Shown piece after piece: positions 52,207 to 62,044 of a DNA stretch of 64,000 nucleotides. The stretch covers positions 1,922,001 to 1,986,000 of the forward strand of contig NC_135260.1 of the NCBI RefSeq assembly GCF_964204865.1, in the 5' to 3' direction. A program made the position numbers and the translations under genes. Source of the DNA: Styela clava. Lineage: Eukaryota; Chordata; Ascidiacea; Stolidobranchia; Styelidae. The notes beneath the pieces were generated by a model. It was given only the letters and a program-made list of their open reading frames with translations, was not told the DNA's origin and searched no databases. The stretch's first letter is position 1; each line of letters opens with the position of its first letter.

Positions 52207-53408
52207 TTCGCTTTTATCAAAAATAAAAGGAATGCTGTCTGAACAAAACATAATTTAAAATAAATATGTTATAAAATATTTCAGATTGTTGAGGACTGAA
52301 TAATAACTAACAGGGGCGAAACGCAACTTTACGAATAGTCACTGAGACCCGTCATCGATATTTCGAATGCGTCTTAATAGGTATACTATATACGGCAGAA
52401 TAATCGGTGCCACTATAGAGTGAGTTAGGATATGGGAAATCGAGATAAGACGGCTTAATTAATCACATGACGGATCACGGCCAATCGCCCGGTTATCAGT
52501 CAAGGCGAGTTATTTCATTTCGGAAGCATGGAATTAATGGTAGCGGAAGCCGTAACTTACCTGCGGTAACATGGACTACCTTACGACGACGAAGGGTCTA
52601 AAAACTATCCCTTAATGGAATTCGAACCCACGCAGAGTAATCAGAGGTGTGGTAACGAGCGTAAATCTAACACTTAGCACGATGCGCCACACGGTTGAGC
52701 ATAAGTTTTACCATAGCTTGAAATCTACCTATATCTAGTATTACATAGTGCGATCTTCATAGTCAATTCAGTACTTTAGCGCAGGTTCAAAGCCTTCATT
52801 TTGCATCCCTAGTAGATATCTCATTAAATTTATTTAGACTGACTGACTATTAACGTTGATACATTTTTATTAAACCGGACTTAATCGAAAAATTAAACTC
52901 TCGCCAAGTTACGGCCGATCACCGAAGTGCCACGCGCTTGTGAGAGTTTAAATATAACTTTCGATACTGTGTGAGTGCACGTAACCTAGCTTTGAGCACA
53001 TATAATAAAAACAAGCTTATAAGAAGGGCAACTTTCATATATACTGTCGAACTATCTGGGTTATGTGCAATACAATGGGCATCCGCTTATCAAAAAGCTT
53101 TGTCAATAACACGTCAGACCTCAATAACAAACAAGCGAGTTATATCAGCGACTCGATGCTTGCGTTAAGCCATACACCAGAGATAAAATATCTATGAGGA
53201 AAAACATGCAATCAATAAATTAACGCATGTAACCAATAATAACAAAATTTGACACTGGTAGAAAATGTCGGCGGTAAGCCACTGAGCGAAACAGCGACTG
53301 CCTGAGTTTCATTGTTTGTGACTCTACAAACGAGACAGTTGCGCTTCGCTTCTCTCTCTCATTAGGCGTTGCCTAAATATAAATGACCGAATATGTCTCG
53401 TCGATATC

Positions 53409-53518
53409 GCCTACGATCATACCACGTTGAATACACCCGATCTCGGAAGTTAAGCAACGTCGGGCTCGGTTAGTACTTGCATGGGTGACCGGCTGGGAAT
53501 ACCGGGTGCCGTAGGCTT
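53409..53518 (+). rRNA. 5S rRNA variant, 110 nt, G subtype (copy 35)
   Basis: Counterpart of 48294, the last 110-nt copy. L spacer follows (1,884 bp). Confidence 0.9.
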
Positions 53519-54256
53519 TTCGCTTTTATCAAAAATAAAAGGAATGCTATCTAAACAAAACATAATTTAAAATAAATATGTTATAAAATATTTCAGATTG
53601 TCGAGGACTGAATAATTACTAACAGGGGCGAAACGCAACTTTACGACATCGATATTTCGAATGCGTCTTAATAGGTATACTATATATGGCAGAATAATCG
53701 GTGCTACTATAGAGTGAGTTAGAATATGGGAAATCGGAATAAGACGGCTTAATTAATCACATGACGGATCACGGCCAATCGCCCGGTTATCAGTCAAGGC
53801 GAGTTATTTCATTTCGGAAGCATGGACTTAATGGTAGCGGAAGCCGTAACTTACCTGCGGTAACATGGACTACCTTACGACGACGAAGGGTCTAAAAACT
53901 ATCCCTTAATGGAATTCGAACCCACGCAGAGTAATCAGAGGTGTGGTAACGAGCGTAAATCTAACACTTAGCACGATGCGCCACACGGTTGAGCATGAGT
54001 TTTACCATAGCTTGAAATCTACCTATATCTAGTATTACATAGTGCGATCTAGGTCAATTCAGTACTTTAGCGCAGGTTCAAAGCCTTCATTTTGCATCCA
54101 TAGTAGATATCTCATTAAATTTAGTTATAAAACATCATTAAATTGTAAATATCCCAGGATTGGAGTTGGTAACTATTTGAACACCTGAGACAGTATATGA
54201 GTAAGCGAAATATGGCGTTAGGCTTCACGCTATAGTTGTACCAGAAATGTCGGGCT

Positions 54257-54362
54257 TGCAATATAATGTTGAATACGCCCGATCAAGAAATATCAACAAC
54301 ATAGGTCCAATTAGTACTTGAATAATTAGTGATCAACGTGTAACATAAAGTGCCCCAGTTAC
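54257..54362 (+). pseudogene. decayed 5S rRNA gene in L unit (relic 14)
   Basis: Counterpart of the relic at 49142, with gcgagatccac and ttaactagagtgacacc downstream. Confidence 0.78.
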
Positions 54363-55292
54363 GACTTTAACAAGTCATGGCGAGATCCACTAACAAGAGA
54401 TCAAATTTGGCAATATTGCATTATCACTGTTGTCACCGTTACCCCAACTTGTTGTGTCTGGAGTCGTTTTCTTCCATTAACTAGAGTGACACCGGAATAT
54501 CGGGTTGCTTAATATGTCTCAAAGTCCGGCTTTTGTTAGTATTCCATGTTTAACTTTTTTCTTAGTATGATGTAATGTAAGACTCACTCCCTCAAAAGTG
54601 ACGCTGCTCGATATTATTCACTGGTTTATCGTGTCTCCATTCACACTGAAATGCATTTTTTATCTTTTACAATTATATTTGTCCGATGTGTACTTTCGGT
54701 TTGTGATAAAATAAACTACAGACTGACTGAATATTAACGTTGATACATTTTTATTGAACCGGACTTAATCGAAAAATTAAACTCTCGCCAAGTTACGGGC
54801 GATCACCGAAGTGCCACGCGCTTGTGAGAGTTTATATATAACTTTTGATACTGTGTGAGTGCACGCAACCTAGCTTTGAGCACATTATAATAAAAACAAG
54901 CTTATAAGAAGGGCAACTTTCATATATACTGTCGAACTATCTGGGTTATATGTAATACAATGGGCATCCGCTTATCAAAAAAGCTTTGTCAATAACACGT
55001 CAGGCCTCAATAACAAACAAGCGAGTTATATCAGCGACTCGATGCTTGCGTTAAGCCATACACCAGAGATAAAATACCTATGAGGAAAAACATGCAATCA
55101 ATAAATTAACGCATGTAACCAATAATAACAAAATTTGACACTGGTAGAAAATGTCGGCGGTAAGCCACTGAGCGAAACAGCGACTGCCTGAGTTTCATTG
55201 TTTGTGACTCTACAAACGAAACGGTTGCGCTTCGCTTCTCTCTCTTTAGGCGTTGCCTAAATATAAATACCCGAATATGTCTCGTCGATATC

Positions 55293-55412
55293 GCCTACGA
55301 CCATACCACGTTGAATACACCCGATCTCGTTCGATCTCGGAAGTTAAGCAACGTCGGGCTCGGTTAGTACTTGCATGGGTGACCGGCTGGGAATACCGGG
55401 TGCCGTAGGCTT
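55293..55412 (+). rRNA. 5S ribosomal RNA, 120-nt form, last copy (copy 36)
   Basis: Full-length and intact, yet followed by the spacer markers of the 110-nt haplotype (gctatctaaac, acgacatcg). This is the mirror recombinant of the copy at 9666. No further 5S gene follows before the array ends. Confidence 0.97.
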
Positions 55413-57083
55413 TTCGCTTTTATCAAAAATAAAAGGAATGCTATCTAAACAAAACATAATTTAAAATAAATATGTTATAAAATATTTCGGATTGTCGAGG
55501 ACTGAATAATTACTAACAGGGGCGAAACGCAACTTTACGACATCGATATTTCGAATGCGTCTTAATAGGTATACTATATATGGCAGAATAATCGGTGCTA
55601 CTATAGAGTGAGTTAGAATATGGGAAATCGAGATAAGACGGCTTAATTAATCACATGACGGATCACGGCCAATCGCCCAGTTATCAGTCAAGGCGAGTTA
55701 TTTCATTTCGGAAGCATGGACTTAATGGTAGCGGAAGCCGTAACTTACCTGCGGTAACATGGACTACCTTACGACGACGAAGGGTCTAAAAACTATCCCT
55801 TAATGGAATTCGAACCCACGTAGAGTAATCAGAGGTGTGGTAACGAGCGTAAATCTAACACTTAGCACGATGCGCCACACGGTTGAGCATGAGTTTTACC
55901 ATAGCTTGAAATCTACCTATATCTAGTATTACATAGTGCGATCTACGTCAATTCAGTACTTTAGCGCAGGTTCAAAGCCTTCATTTTGCATCCATAGTAG
56001 ATATCTCATTAAATTTAGTTATAAAACATCATTAAATTGTAAATATCCCAGGATTGGAGTTGGTAACTATTTGAACACCTGAGCCAGTATATGAGTAAGC
56101 GGAATATGGCGTTAGGCCTCACGCTATAGTTGTACCAGAAATGTCGGGCTTGCAATATAATGTTGAATACGCCCGATCAAGAAATATCAACAACATAGGT
56201 CCAATTAGTACTTGAATAATTAGTGATCAACGTGTAACATAAAGTGCCCCAGTTACGACTTTAACAAGTCATGGCGAGAACCACTAACAAGAGATCAAAT
56301 TTGGCAATATTGCATTATCACTGTTGTCACCGTTACCCCAACCTGTTGTGTCTGGAGTCGTTTTCTTCCATTAACTAGAGTGACACCGGAATATCGGGTT
56401 GCTTAATATGTCTCAAAGTCCGGCTTTTGTTAGTATTTCATGTTTGACTTTTTTTTCTCAGTATGATTTAATGTAAGACTCACTCCCTCAAAAGTGACGC
56501 TGCTCGATATTATTCACTGGTTTATTGTGTCTCCCTTCACACTGAAATGCATTTTTTATCTTTTACAATTATATTTGTCCGATGTGTACTTTCGGTTTGT
56601 GATAAAATAAACTACAGACTGACTGACTATTAACGTTGATACATTTTTATTGAACCGGACTTGATCGAAAATTGAACTCTCGCCAAGTTACGGGCGATCA
56701 CTGTGCCACGCGCTTGTGAAAGTTTATATATAACTTTTGATCTTGTGTGAGTGCACATAACCTTGATTTGAGCACAATATATTAAAAACACGCCTACAAG
56801 AAGGGCAACTTCCATATATACTATCGAGCTAACTGGGTTATGTGCAATAAAATGGGCATCCGCTTATCAGAAAGCTTTGTCAATAACATGTCAGGAGTCT
56901 CAGGACTCAACAACAATCAAGCGAGTTATATCACCGACTTGATGCTTGCGTTAAGCCATACACCGGAGATAAAATACCTATGAGGAAAAACATGCAATCA
57001 ATAAACGCATGTAATCGATAATAACAAAATTTGACATTGGTAAAAAATGTCGGCGGTAAGCCACCAAACGAGACAACGACTGC
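55413..57083 (+). repeat. terminal, increasingly diverged L-type spacer
   Basis: L-type spacer with the fifteenth 5S relic. Substitutions and small indels climb after about 56,450 (an extended T run, ttattgtgtctccc, loss of cgaagt near 56,700, a duplicated caggagtctcagg near 56,895). It reaches gtcggcggtaagccacc and cgactgcc, then homology breaks about 110 bp before a 5S gene would be expected. The pattern fits loss of homogenisation at the array end. Confidence 0.8.
56151..56256 (+). pseudogene. decayed 5S rRNA gene in terminal L unit (relic 15)
   Basis: Same relic as the other L units, the last 5S-like sequence in the window. Confidence 0.76.
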
Positions 57084-57590
57084 CATGAGCGTGAGGCCTG
57101 CCCTCATATTCCGCTAACTCACATACTGTCGGGGGCTGCTCAATTATTACCTCCATTCCTAGGATATTTGCAATTTTAGTAATCGCTCTATTTAATGGAA
57201 TATATACAAGGAATTCAAAATGAAGCCGATGAATCTGTACTAAAGTGCTGGATTTACGTGGATTGCATTCTATAACACTAGGTATAGGCAGATTTCATGC
57301 TATGGTAAAACTCGAGCTCATTAGTGTGGCGCATCGTGCTATGCGTTAGATGTACGCTCGTCACCACACCTCTGATTACCCTGCGCAAGGATCGCAAGTT
57401 TGAATTCTATGCGGGGATAGTTTTGTGCGAAAGGATCGCTGGACTTCTCGTCGTCGTAGGGTGGTCCACGGTAACCGCAGATCCGTTATGGCTTCCTCCA
57501 CCATTAAAGTCCATGCTTCCGAAAACAAATAACTAGGTTTGACTGGTCTGGTAACCGGACGAGAGGCCATGGTCCGCCATATGATCAATT
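57084..57590 (-). repeat. inverted fragment of a 5S spacer unit at array edge
   Basis: Read on the minus strand, this matches the array spacer colinearly from catatgacggatcacgg-like sequence through ataaccggg, cggaagcatggac, the tRNA-like segment (its A-box-like motif is at 57327-57338 on +) and tttgcaaatatcc, up to ggcctcacgc before the 5S relic. Divergence is well above that inside the array. The flanks on both sides are array sequence in normal orientation (left cgactgcc, right caattatgtttgtcc), so this is a local inversion with loss of the expected 5S gene. Overlapping 70-codon ORFs on both strands here are not genes. Confidence 0.78.
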
Positions 57591-57715
57591 ATGTTTGTCC
57601 AATGTGTACTTTCGGTTTGTGATAAAATAAACTACTGATTGAATGTATCCCAAAATGGATCGCAATATTAAACTCTCGCCGAGTTACGGGCGATCACTGA
57701 TTAATTACCGATCAC
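57591..57715 (+). repeat. last array-derived sequence, forward orientation
   Basis: gtgtactttcggtttgtgataaaataaact continues the L-type sequence in pieces, then gatcgcaatattaaactctcgcc and gttacgggcgatcac match the start of the next unit's body. Homology ends near 57,715, so this is the right boundary of the array. Confidence 0.7.
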
Positions 57716-58116
57716 CGATTAATGTTGCAAACGGTTGAATGTTGTAATGCAACAGAAAACAGACGATGACTTTGACATGACGAAATGACACTAATCCATA
57801 CAAGGGTCTCGCTTCCCCATCTCTCCTTCGAACACACGCCGCCAAATAAAAGACCCCCTTTTTCCATTGTCCCTTTTTGTTTTTTCCACAGTGCTAAGAG
57901 AATTAGAAAGCTGTAATACTAGATGTTACCGGTACTTGTTGCAAATTACGTTCACGAAATCTATATATATTTATACTCAAAGGCTTCGCCCAAGGACGGC
58001 ACCTTACAGGTACAGGTCAACCAACTGCTATTTCGAACCAAAAAATAGTGGGCAGTCATGCTGATGAAATCAAGGGTACCGGTAGCCTATCATATGTCAG
58101 TACGGAAGAATTCGAA
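57716..58116. other. unique-looking flank, no gene recognised
   Basis: No coding, RNA or repeat signal that I can support. ORFs are under 70 codons and have no recognisable motif. It includes pyrimidine-rich stretches (cccctttttcc, tgttttttccacag). Confidence 0.5.
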
Positions 58117-58187
58117 GGCAAAAAGAGCCACATAAAACCGGCGCAAGAGCCGCACGCGGCTCGCGAGCCGCGGGTTGGCCACCCCTG
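58117..58187. mobile_element. hAT-like element terminus (right end)
   Basis: GC-rich, self-complementary sequence (ggctcgcgagcc core) ends in gggttggccacccctg, the mirror of the cagggg-tggccaa terminus common in animal hAT transposons. The matching left terminus is not visible upstream, so this is an isolated or truncated end. The 8 bp after it are gtataaag. Confidence 0.55.
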
Positions 58188-58210
58188 GTATAAAGTATTA
58201 TATTATAGAC

Positions 58211-58290
58211 CAGGGCTACTCAACCTAGCGGACGGCGGTCCGAATCCGGACCTTTCGAGTATTAAAATTGGACCGCGGCTGCTTCTTTAT
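58211..58290. mobile_element. second hAT-like element terminus (left end)
   Basis: Begins cagggctactcaacc and continues with gcggacggcggtccgaatccgg, again typical of hAT-type termini. No matching right end (ggttgagtagccctg) was found downstream. It lies 23 bp from the terminus before it. Extent past 58,290 is unclear. Confidence 0.5.
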
Positions 58291-58620
58291 TTGGAAAGCA
58301 TCTTTTTTTAGTTCATAACTGTGATGTAACGCATTTTTCGCTAAATCACTGAAAAAAATTGTGACATACCAATATTATGTATCTCCTTGCATTGGCTTAC
58401 TTGTTTACTTCCATAGCATTTCAGCAAGCTGTCGATGGTGGCGAAAAAACTGAAATTTAGCGACTACTCAAAGACTCTTTTTCACATTCATTATTGCATA
58501 CTTTTTCAGTACATCATTTGTAAGTGCTTGTTTTAAAACAAACAAAAAAAAGAATCGTTTTCACACATTTTTGGCATGGTGGTAAACAGTTTGTTTTTGT
58601 GGCTTTGCGTGCAAGTTTCA

Positions 58621-59043
58621 ACACAGAAAATTGGATGCAGCAATTCATATCAACATATACAATAATAATGATTTGCGATATAAATCCTTTAGATTGGATA
58701 AAATAATATAAATGCAAGTTTGGTTTAACATAGAAAATAGAATGCAGCAATTCATATCAACATATACAATAATCTTGATTTGAGACATATAAATGCAAGA
58801 TTGAACACAGAAAAAATAGGATTCAGCAATTTATATGGACATATACAATAATGAAGATTTGAGATATACCTCCTTTAGATTGGATTGATAATATAAATGC
58901 TAGTTTGGTTTAACATAGAGAATAGAATGCAGCAATTCATATCAACATATAGTCATATACAATAGTGATAATTTGAGATATTAACCCAAGTTTGGTTTAA
59001 CACAGATAATAGGATTCAGCAATTTATATCAACATACGATAAT
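58621..59043 (+). repeat. degenerate AT-rich tandem repeat, five copies
   Basis: Copies starting near 58621, 58728, 58805, 58913 and 59000 share acacagaaaat-like starts and gcagcaattcatatcaacat cores. Periods are about 107, 77, 108 and 87 bp: longer copies contain cctttagattggat, shorter ones lack it. Short ORFs on both strands here are by-products of the repeat. Confidence 0.7.
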
Positions 59044-59675
59044 GAACGCCTTCAACCTACAGCATAAATTGTTTAATTTTATAGGCCAGAATTAAAAAAT
59101 AAATTCATGAGAACAAGAGCCAATATACCGTACCTATTTTCATAAAGAACTAGTAACATATAAAGGGTAACTGTAAATATCGTGGCAGAGAAATGTCTGC
59201 ATGTCATTTAAGAAACAGTAATATACAATAATACATGAACAATTTTTACAATAATATATGAATAATAATGTACATAACTTGTGAGACAAATGCAATTCAA
59301 GTCAATATTTGATAAGCTAATATAGTGGAATTGCGAGAAATTGTGAACAATAGAAAAATTTCCACGACAAGTTTAGTAATAGTCTATATAAATAAAAATA
59401 ATGTAAACTCTAGACATGTGAACTCAAATAAAAGTTCAGTATGCTATACATTTATATATGAAGAACTACCATAGTCACATCAAAATGCAACAAAGAAAAC
59501 CTAATTACAGGTTACATATAATAGCAAAATTTCATCCAGATATCTGCTGAACTGAACAGATATTGAATTATGATATAATATACATACAATGTGATATAGT
59601 GGATTTCATTTTAAATTACAGTAGTACAATTTTAGATACCACCATTTACTATAAAACCACACATACTATTACTAG
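59044..59675. other. AT-rich flank, nothing recognised
   Basis: Low-complexity AT-rich DNA with scattered atacaataat motifs. No ORF longer than about 75 codons and no RNA gene or terminal repeat seen. Confidence 0.5.
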
Positions 59676-59683
59676 GTCTAGAT

Positions 59684-60868
59684 CAGTGGTCGGCAACCAC
59701 CGGGCCGCGGCCCATCGCCGGTCCGCGGAAAGGTTACTGCCGGTCCGCAGAGAGGTGACACAAAAACGGACAAGGTCGTGATAAAACCTCTACAATCTCA
59801 CCACAAACCCCACGTTTAAAAAACAGCACCCAACAGTAAAGCGGGGCGACGAGGGTCGAGCATTCCAAAGTGCTTGAACGAAAAAATATTTTCCTCTCTT
59901 ACGCATTCCAAAACCGGTTTACTCGATATGCCCTGTCAGCCATGCAGTTGTTAAGGGTTTCAATGTTGAACTCGTTACGAAACGATTCGTCGAAAATTCG
60001 ATCCCGAGGAACCCGAGACTGCGCCACAGCTCATCTGTTGGCCTTGAGCCGCTTTATCTAAAATGCATTACGCTTACCGTACTCAGATTGAATTTCGTAC
60101 TCGCTTGTCAGATCCTCATTTGGACGACAAGTTGCCATAAAAACATCATCTTTCACATTGATAATAATAAGTAAATAAAAACAATGTAATGTTGGATAAT
60201 ATATATAAAACGCCACATACACATCTCATTGGGACAGGCTTTCAACACAGCAACAGGAGGGCAGCAATGCGAATGCGCCATAATTTGAGGTTTAATTCAT
60301 GTAGCGATTATTCGACCGCGGCCCGCGCGCTACCCGAAATGTGTATATTTGGCCCACAAGTACATGAAGTTTGTCGACCACTGCACAACACTATTGAGCA
60401 GCATGTCTGACTCCATAAACAATTGCCATGTCAGTATGTCGCAATAATGCTGGGTCAATTGTTTTCTCTACGCCCGTATAAGAATGTCTCTCATCAGTCC
60501 GACTAAGATCTCCCCAACAAAATGATACAGGCATTGTTAACTTTCCCGAGATCTTATTAACATGAGGCCTGGTTTTCAATATTGATAACTACAAAAACGA
60601 AATATCGAAGTTGGCTGGATGTAAGAAACAGGTTACGTGTGTCAATGTCGACCATATCTCGAATATATATGGGAACAGGTAATGACCATCAAACAAATAC
60701 AGATATCGCATTAAATAGCATCACTGTCGTTTTTAGTATATTGTCAACATAAATTTCCTAATGCGTATAACTCATTGCATAGGATTAGTCCGTTTGTATA
60801 AATGTGGTCCGCCAAAATTTTGGTCAGGCTTTACCAGTCCGTCACTTGAAAAAGGTTGCCGACCACTG
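59684..60868. mobile_element. non-autonomous hAT element with perfect 8-bp target duplication
   Basis: Starts cagtggtcggcaacc and ends ggttgccgaccactg, a perfect 15-bp terminal inverted repeat. It is flanked by gtctagat at 59676-59683 and again at 60869-60876. An 8-bp duplication with a tctaga core is the hAT hallmark. At 1,185 bp it is too short to encode a transposase, and its ORFs are all under 75 codons. An internal hAT-like end at 60368-60384 suggests a composite structure. Confidence 0.88.
60368..60384. mobile_element. internal hAT-like terminus inside the hAT element
   Basis: aagtttgtcgaccactg, preceded by tttggcccacaagtacatg, is a diverged version of the element's own ggttgccgaccactg end. 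The stretch 59684-60384 could be an older, shorter element whose end decayed, or the site of a nested insertion. Confidence 0.45.
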
Positions 60869-60876
60869 GTCTAGAT

Positions 60877-61151
60877 GATTTCCACTGGACAAAATTACAT
60901 AAATTAGAATCAAGGATAATTGCATGAGATTCTTCATTATTGTTCAACCTCAAATTCAATTTCGTTTTGTTACCTTATGTGGGCAATCATCTCAATTCTA
61001 TAATAGAGGTTCACAGTGTAGCACCACTGTGCACAATAATGAGGACTCCACACATGCATACCAGACATTATACTACAAGAAAATATACAATTTTAAGTGC
61101 TGGCATTTTAGATCATGTTTTGGCTATAGAAGTATGATAACACACAATAGA
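60877..61151. other. flank between hAT and MITE, nothing recognised
   Basis: No supported feature. A 99-codon ORF (60924-61223) runs from here into the MITE at 61160, has no recognisable motif and overlaps another ORF, so I treat it as chance. Confidence 0.45.
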
Positions 61152-61159
61152 AAAATTTC

Positions 61160-61395
61160 GGGGCTCCCAAAGTATGCGAACCAAGATGGCGGACATCGGA
61201 ATGTAATATGTGTACTAGGTTAGGGTCAGGCCATAATTTTAGGTATAAATACTACGGGAGGCTCTTGGCTAGTCTTCGAACTGATAATAGGACTAAAATA
61301 AAGAAAATTGGAAAAAAATTATCGCCTAACCCTAACCTGTTACCCATGTTACGTTCCGATGTCCGCCATCTTGGTTCGCATACTTCGGGAGCACC
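61160..61395. mobile_element. fold-back MITE, 236 bp, with 8-bp target duplication
   Basis: The left arm begins ggggctcccaaagtatgcg and the right arm, reverse-complemented, begins ggtgctcccgaagtatgcg. The first 41 bp agree at all but two positions, and similarity continues to about 73 bp per arm, ending at ttagggtcaggc and ttagggttaggc. Flanks repeat aaaatttc (61152-61159 and 61396-61403). Arms this long make nearly the whole element a hairpin. The 8-bp duplication would suit hAT or a related superfamily; classification is not certain. Confidence 0.82.
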
Positions 61396-61403
61396 AAAAT
61401 TTC

Positions 61404-61778
61404 TAACTATTTACACTCAACATTTATTATGTATAATCAGAATATTTTCAGATCTGGGAACTGAGTTGTTAGTGAAAAAAATGCACTAATTTGAGCTTAC
61501 ATAGTTATAGATCAGAACAGATTAACTAAAGAACAGGGAACCTTGGAGATATGTAGATATGCTTAGTAAGTCAGTGGCATGGGTTGCACATTGTCAGTTC
61601 ATAAGTTTGCCTGCGTTTCAATAATCATTAGAGAAAAGAAACCCACAATACAATTGACAGAAAACGAGATAGAAATGAACTTTTGACCTCCAGTTCATAT
61701 CTGTCTAATTGGTAATACTACTGGTGTCAGGATTAATATTTAGAAATGATATATTTCATAAACTCAAATTTGAATTTT
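61404..61778. other. flank, nothing recognised
   Basis: AT-rich DNA with no supported gene. The part nearest 61,778 may be the 3' tail of the LINE remnant that follows on the minus strand. Confidence 0.45.
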
Positions 61779-62044
61779 TTATATGAATATGTTTTAAAAA
61801 TATCAGGTATATCATCCCAAATTTTTGGACCCGCAATTTTTATAGATTTTTAAGCAAATTTGAGATTTGTCCTGGAAATAAAAAAAAAGCTCCTTTAGAT
61901 GATGAGCATCGAAAGCCTGTGGTAACATGTTATTACCGAATTGGTACATTAGTTTTGCAACTTCGTGAATATACACATCATTAAGTTTTAAAAGATTCAT
62001 TCCCCTATAAATAGGGCTCATGCTATGATGCAGTGGGGTGTTAC
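61779..62044 (-). pseudogene. LINE reverse-transcriptase C-terminal remnant
   Basis: Minus-strand translation gives SPIYRGMNLLKLNDVY, then EVAKLMYQFGNNMLPQAF. This matches the family pattern PLFkkL.iLkl.DiY..qiakFMyk..n..LP..F of the region after the RT domain in RTE/CR1-like non-LTR retrotransposons. After a frameshift, a second frame reads IKIAGPKIWDDIPDIF and then a stop at 61779-61781; GPKIW is typical of the same region. It is a short, broken 3' fragment. Its 5' side is cut off by the hAT-like end starting at 62045. Confidence 0.75.

Larger units (their letters stand above)
52692..55412 (+). repeat. segmental duplicate, offset about 5,115 bp, copy B
   Basis: Second copy of 47580-50297 with the same private marks. 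Identity stops right after the 5S gene at 55293, where the spacer switches to the gctatctaaac/acgacatcg type. Confidence 0.78.
1..57715 (+). repeat. 5S rDNA tandem array, 36 genes, head to tail
   Basis: The same spacer plus 5S gene recurs 36 times in one orientation. 5S start-to-start distances are 1,198-1,581 bp in the first 8 kb, then alternate mainly between 1,291-1,322 (S units) and 1,881-1,909 (L units). The window opens inside a spacer, so the left end of the array is not seen. On the right, unit homology fades after about 56,450 and the last recognisable piece (aactctcgcc...gttacgggcgatcac) ends near 57,715. Shared private mutations between non-adjacent units show unequal exchange and gene conversion at work. 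No protein-coding gene lies inside. I expect transcription by RNA polymerase III of the 5S genes only. Confidence 0.97.

Noticed and set aside
57324-57588. Two overlapping 70-codon ORFs on opposite strands at the array edge
   Set aside because: Both fall in the inverted spacer fragment and its tRNA-like sequence.
1-57715. CRISPR-like regular spacing
   Set aside because: Repeats are over 1 kb, eukaryotic and carry 5S genes; nothing resembles a CRISPR array.
60924-61489. 99- and 93-codon ORFs
   Set aside because: Both run through the arms of the MITE and have no known motif.
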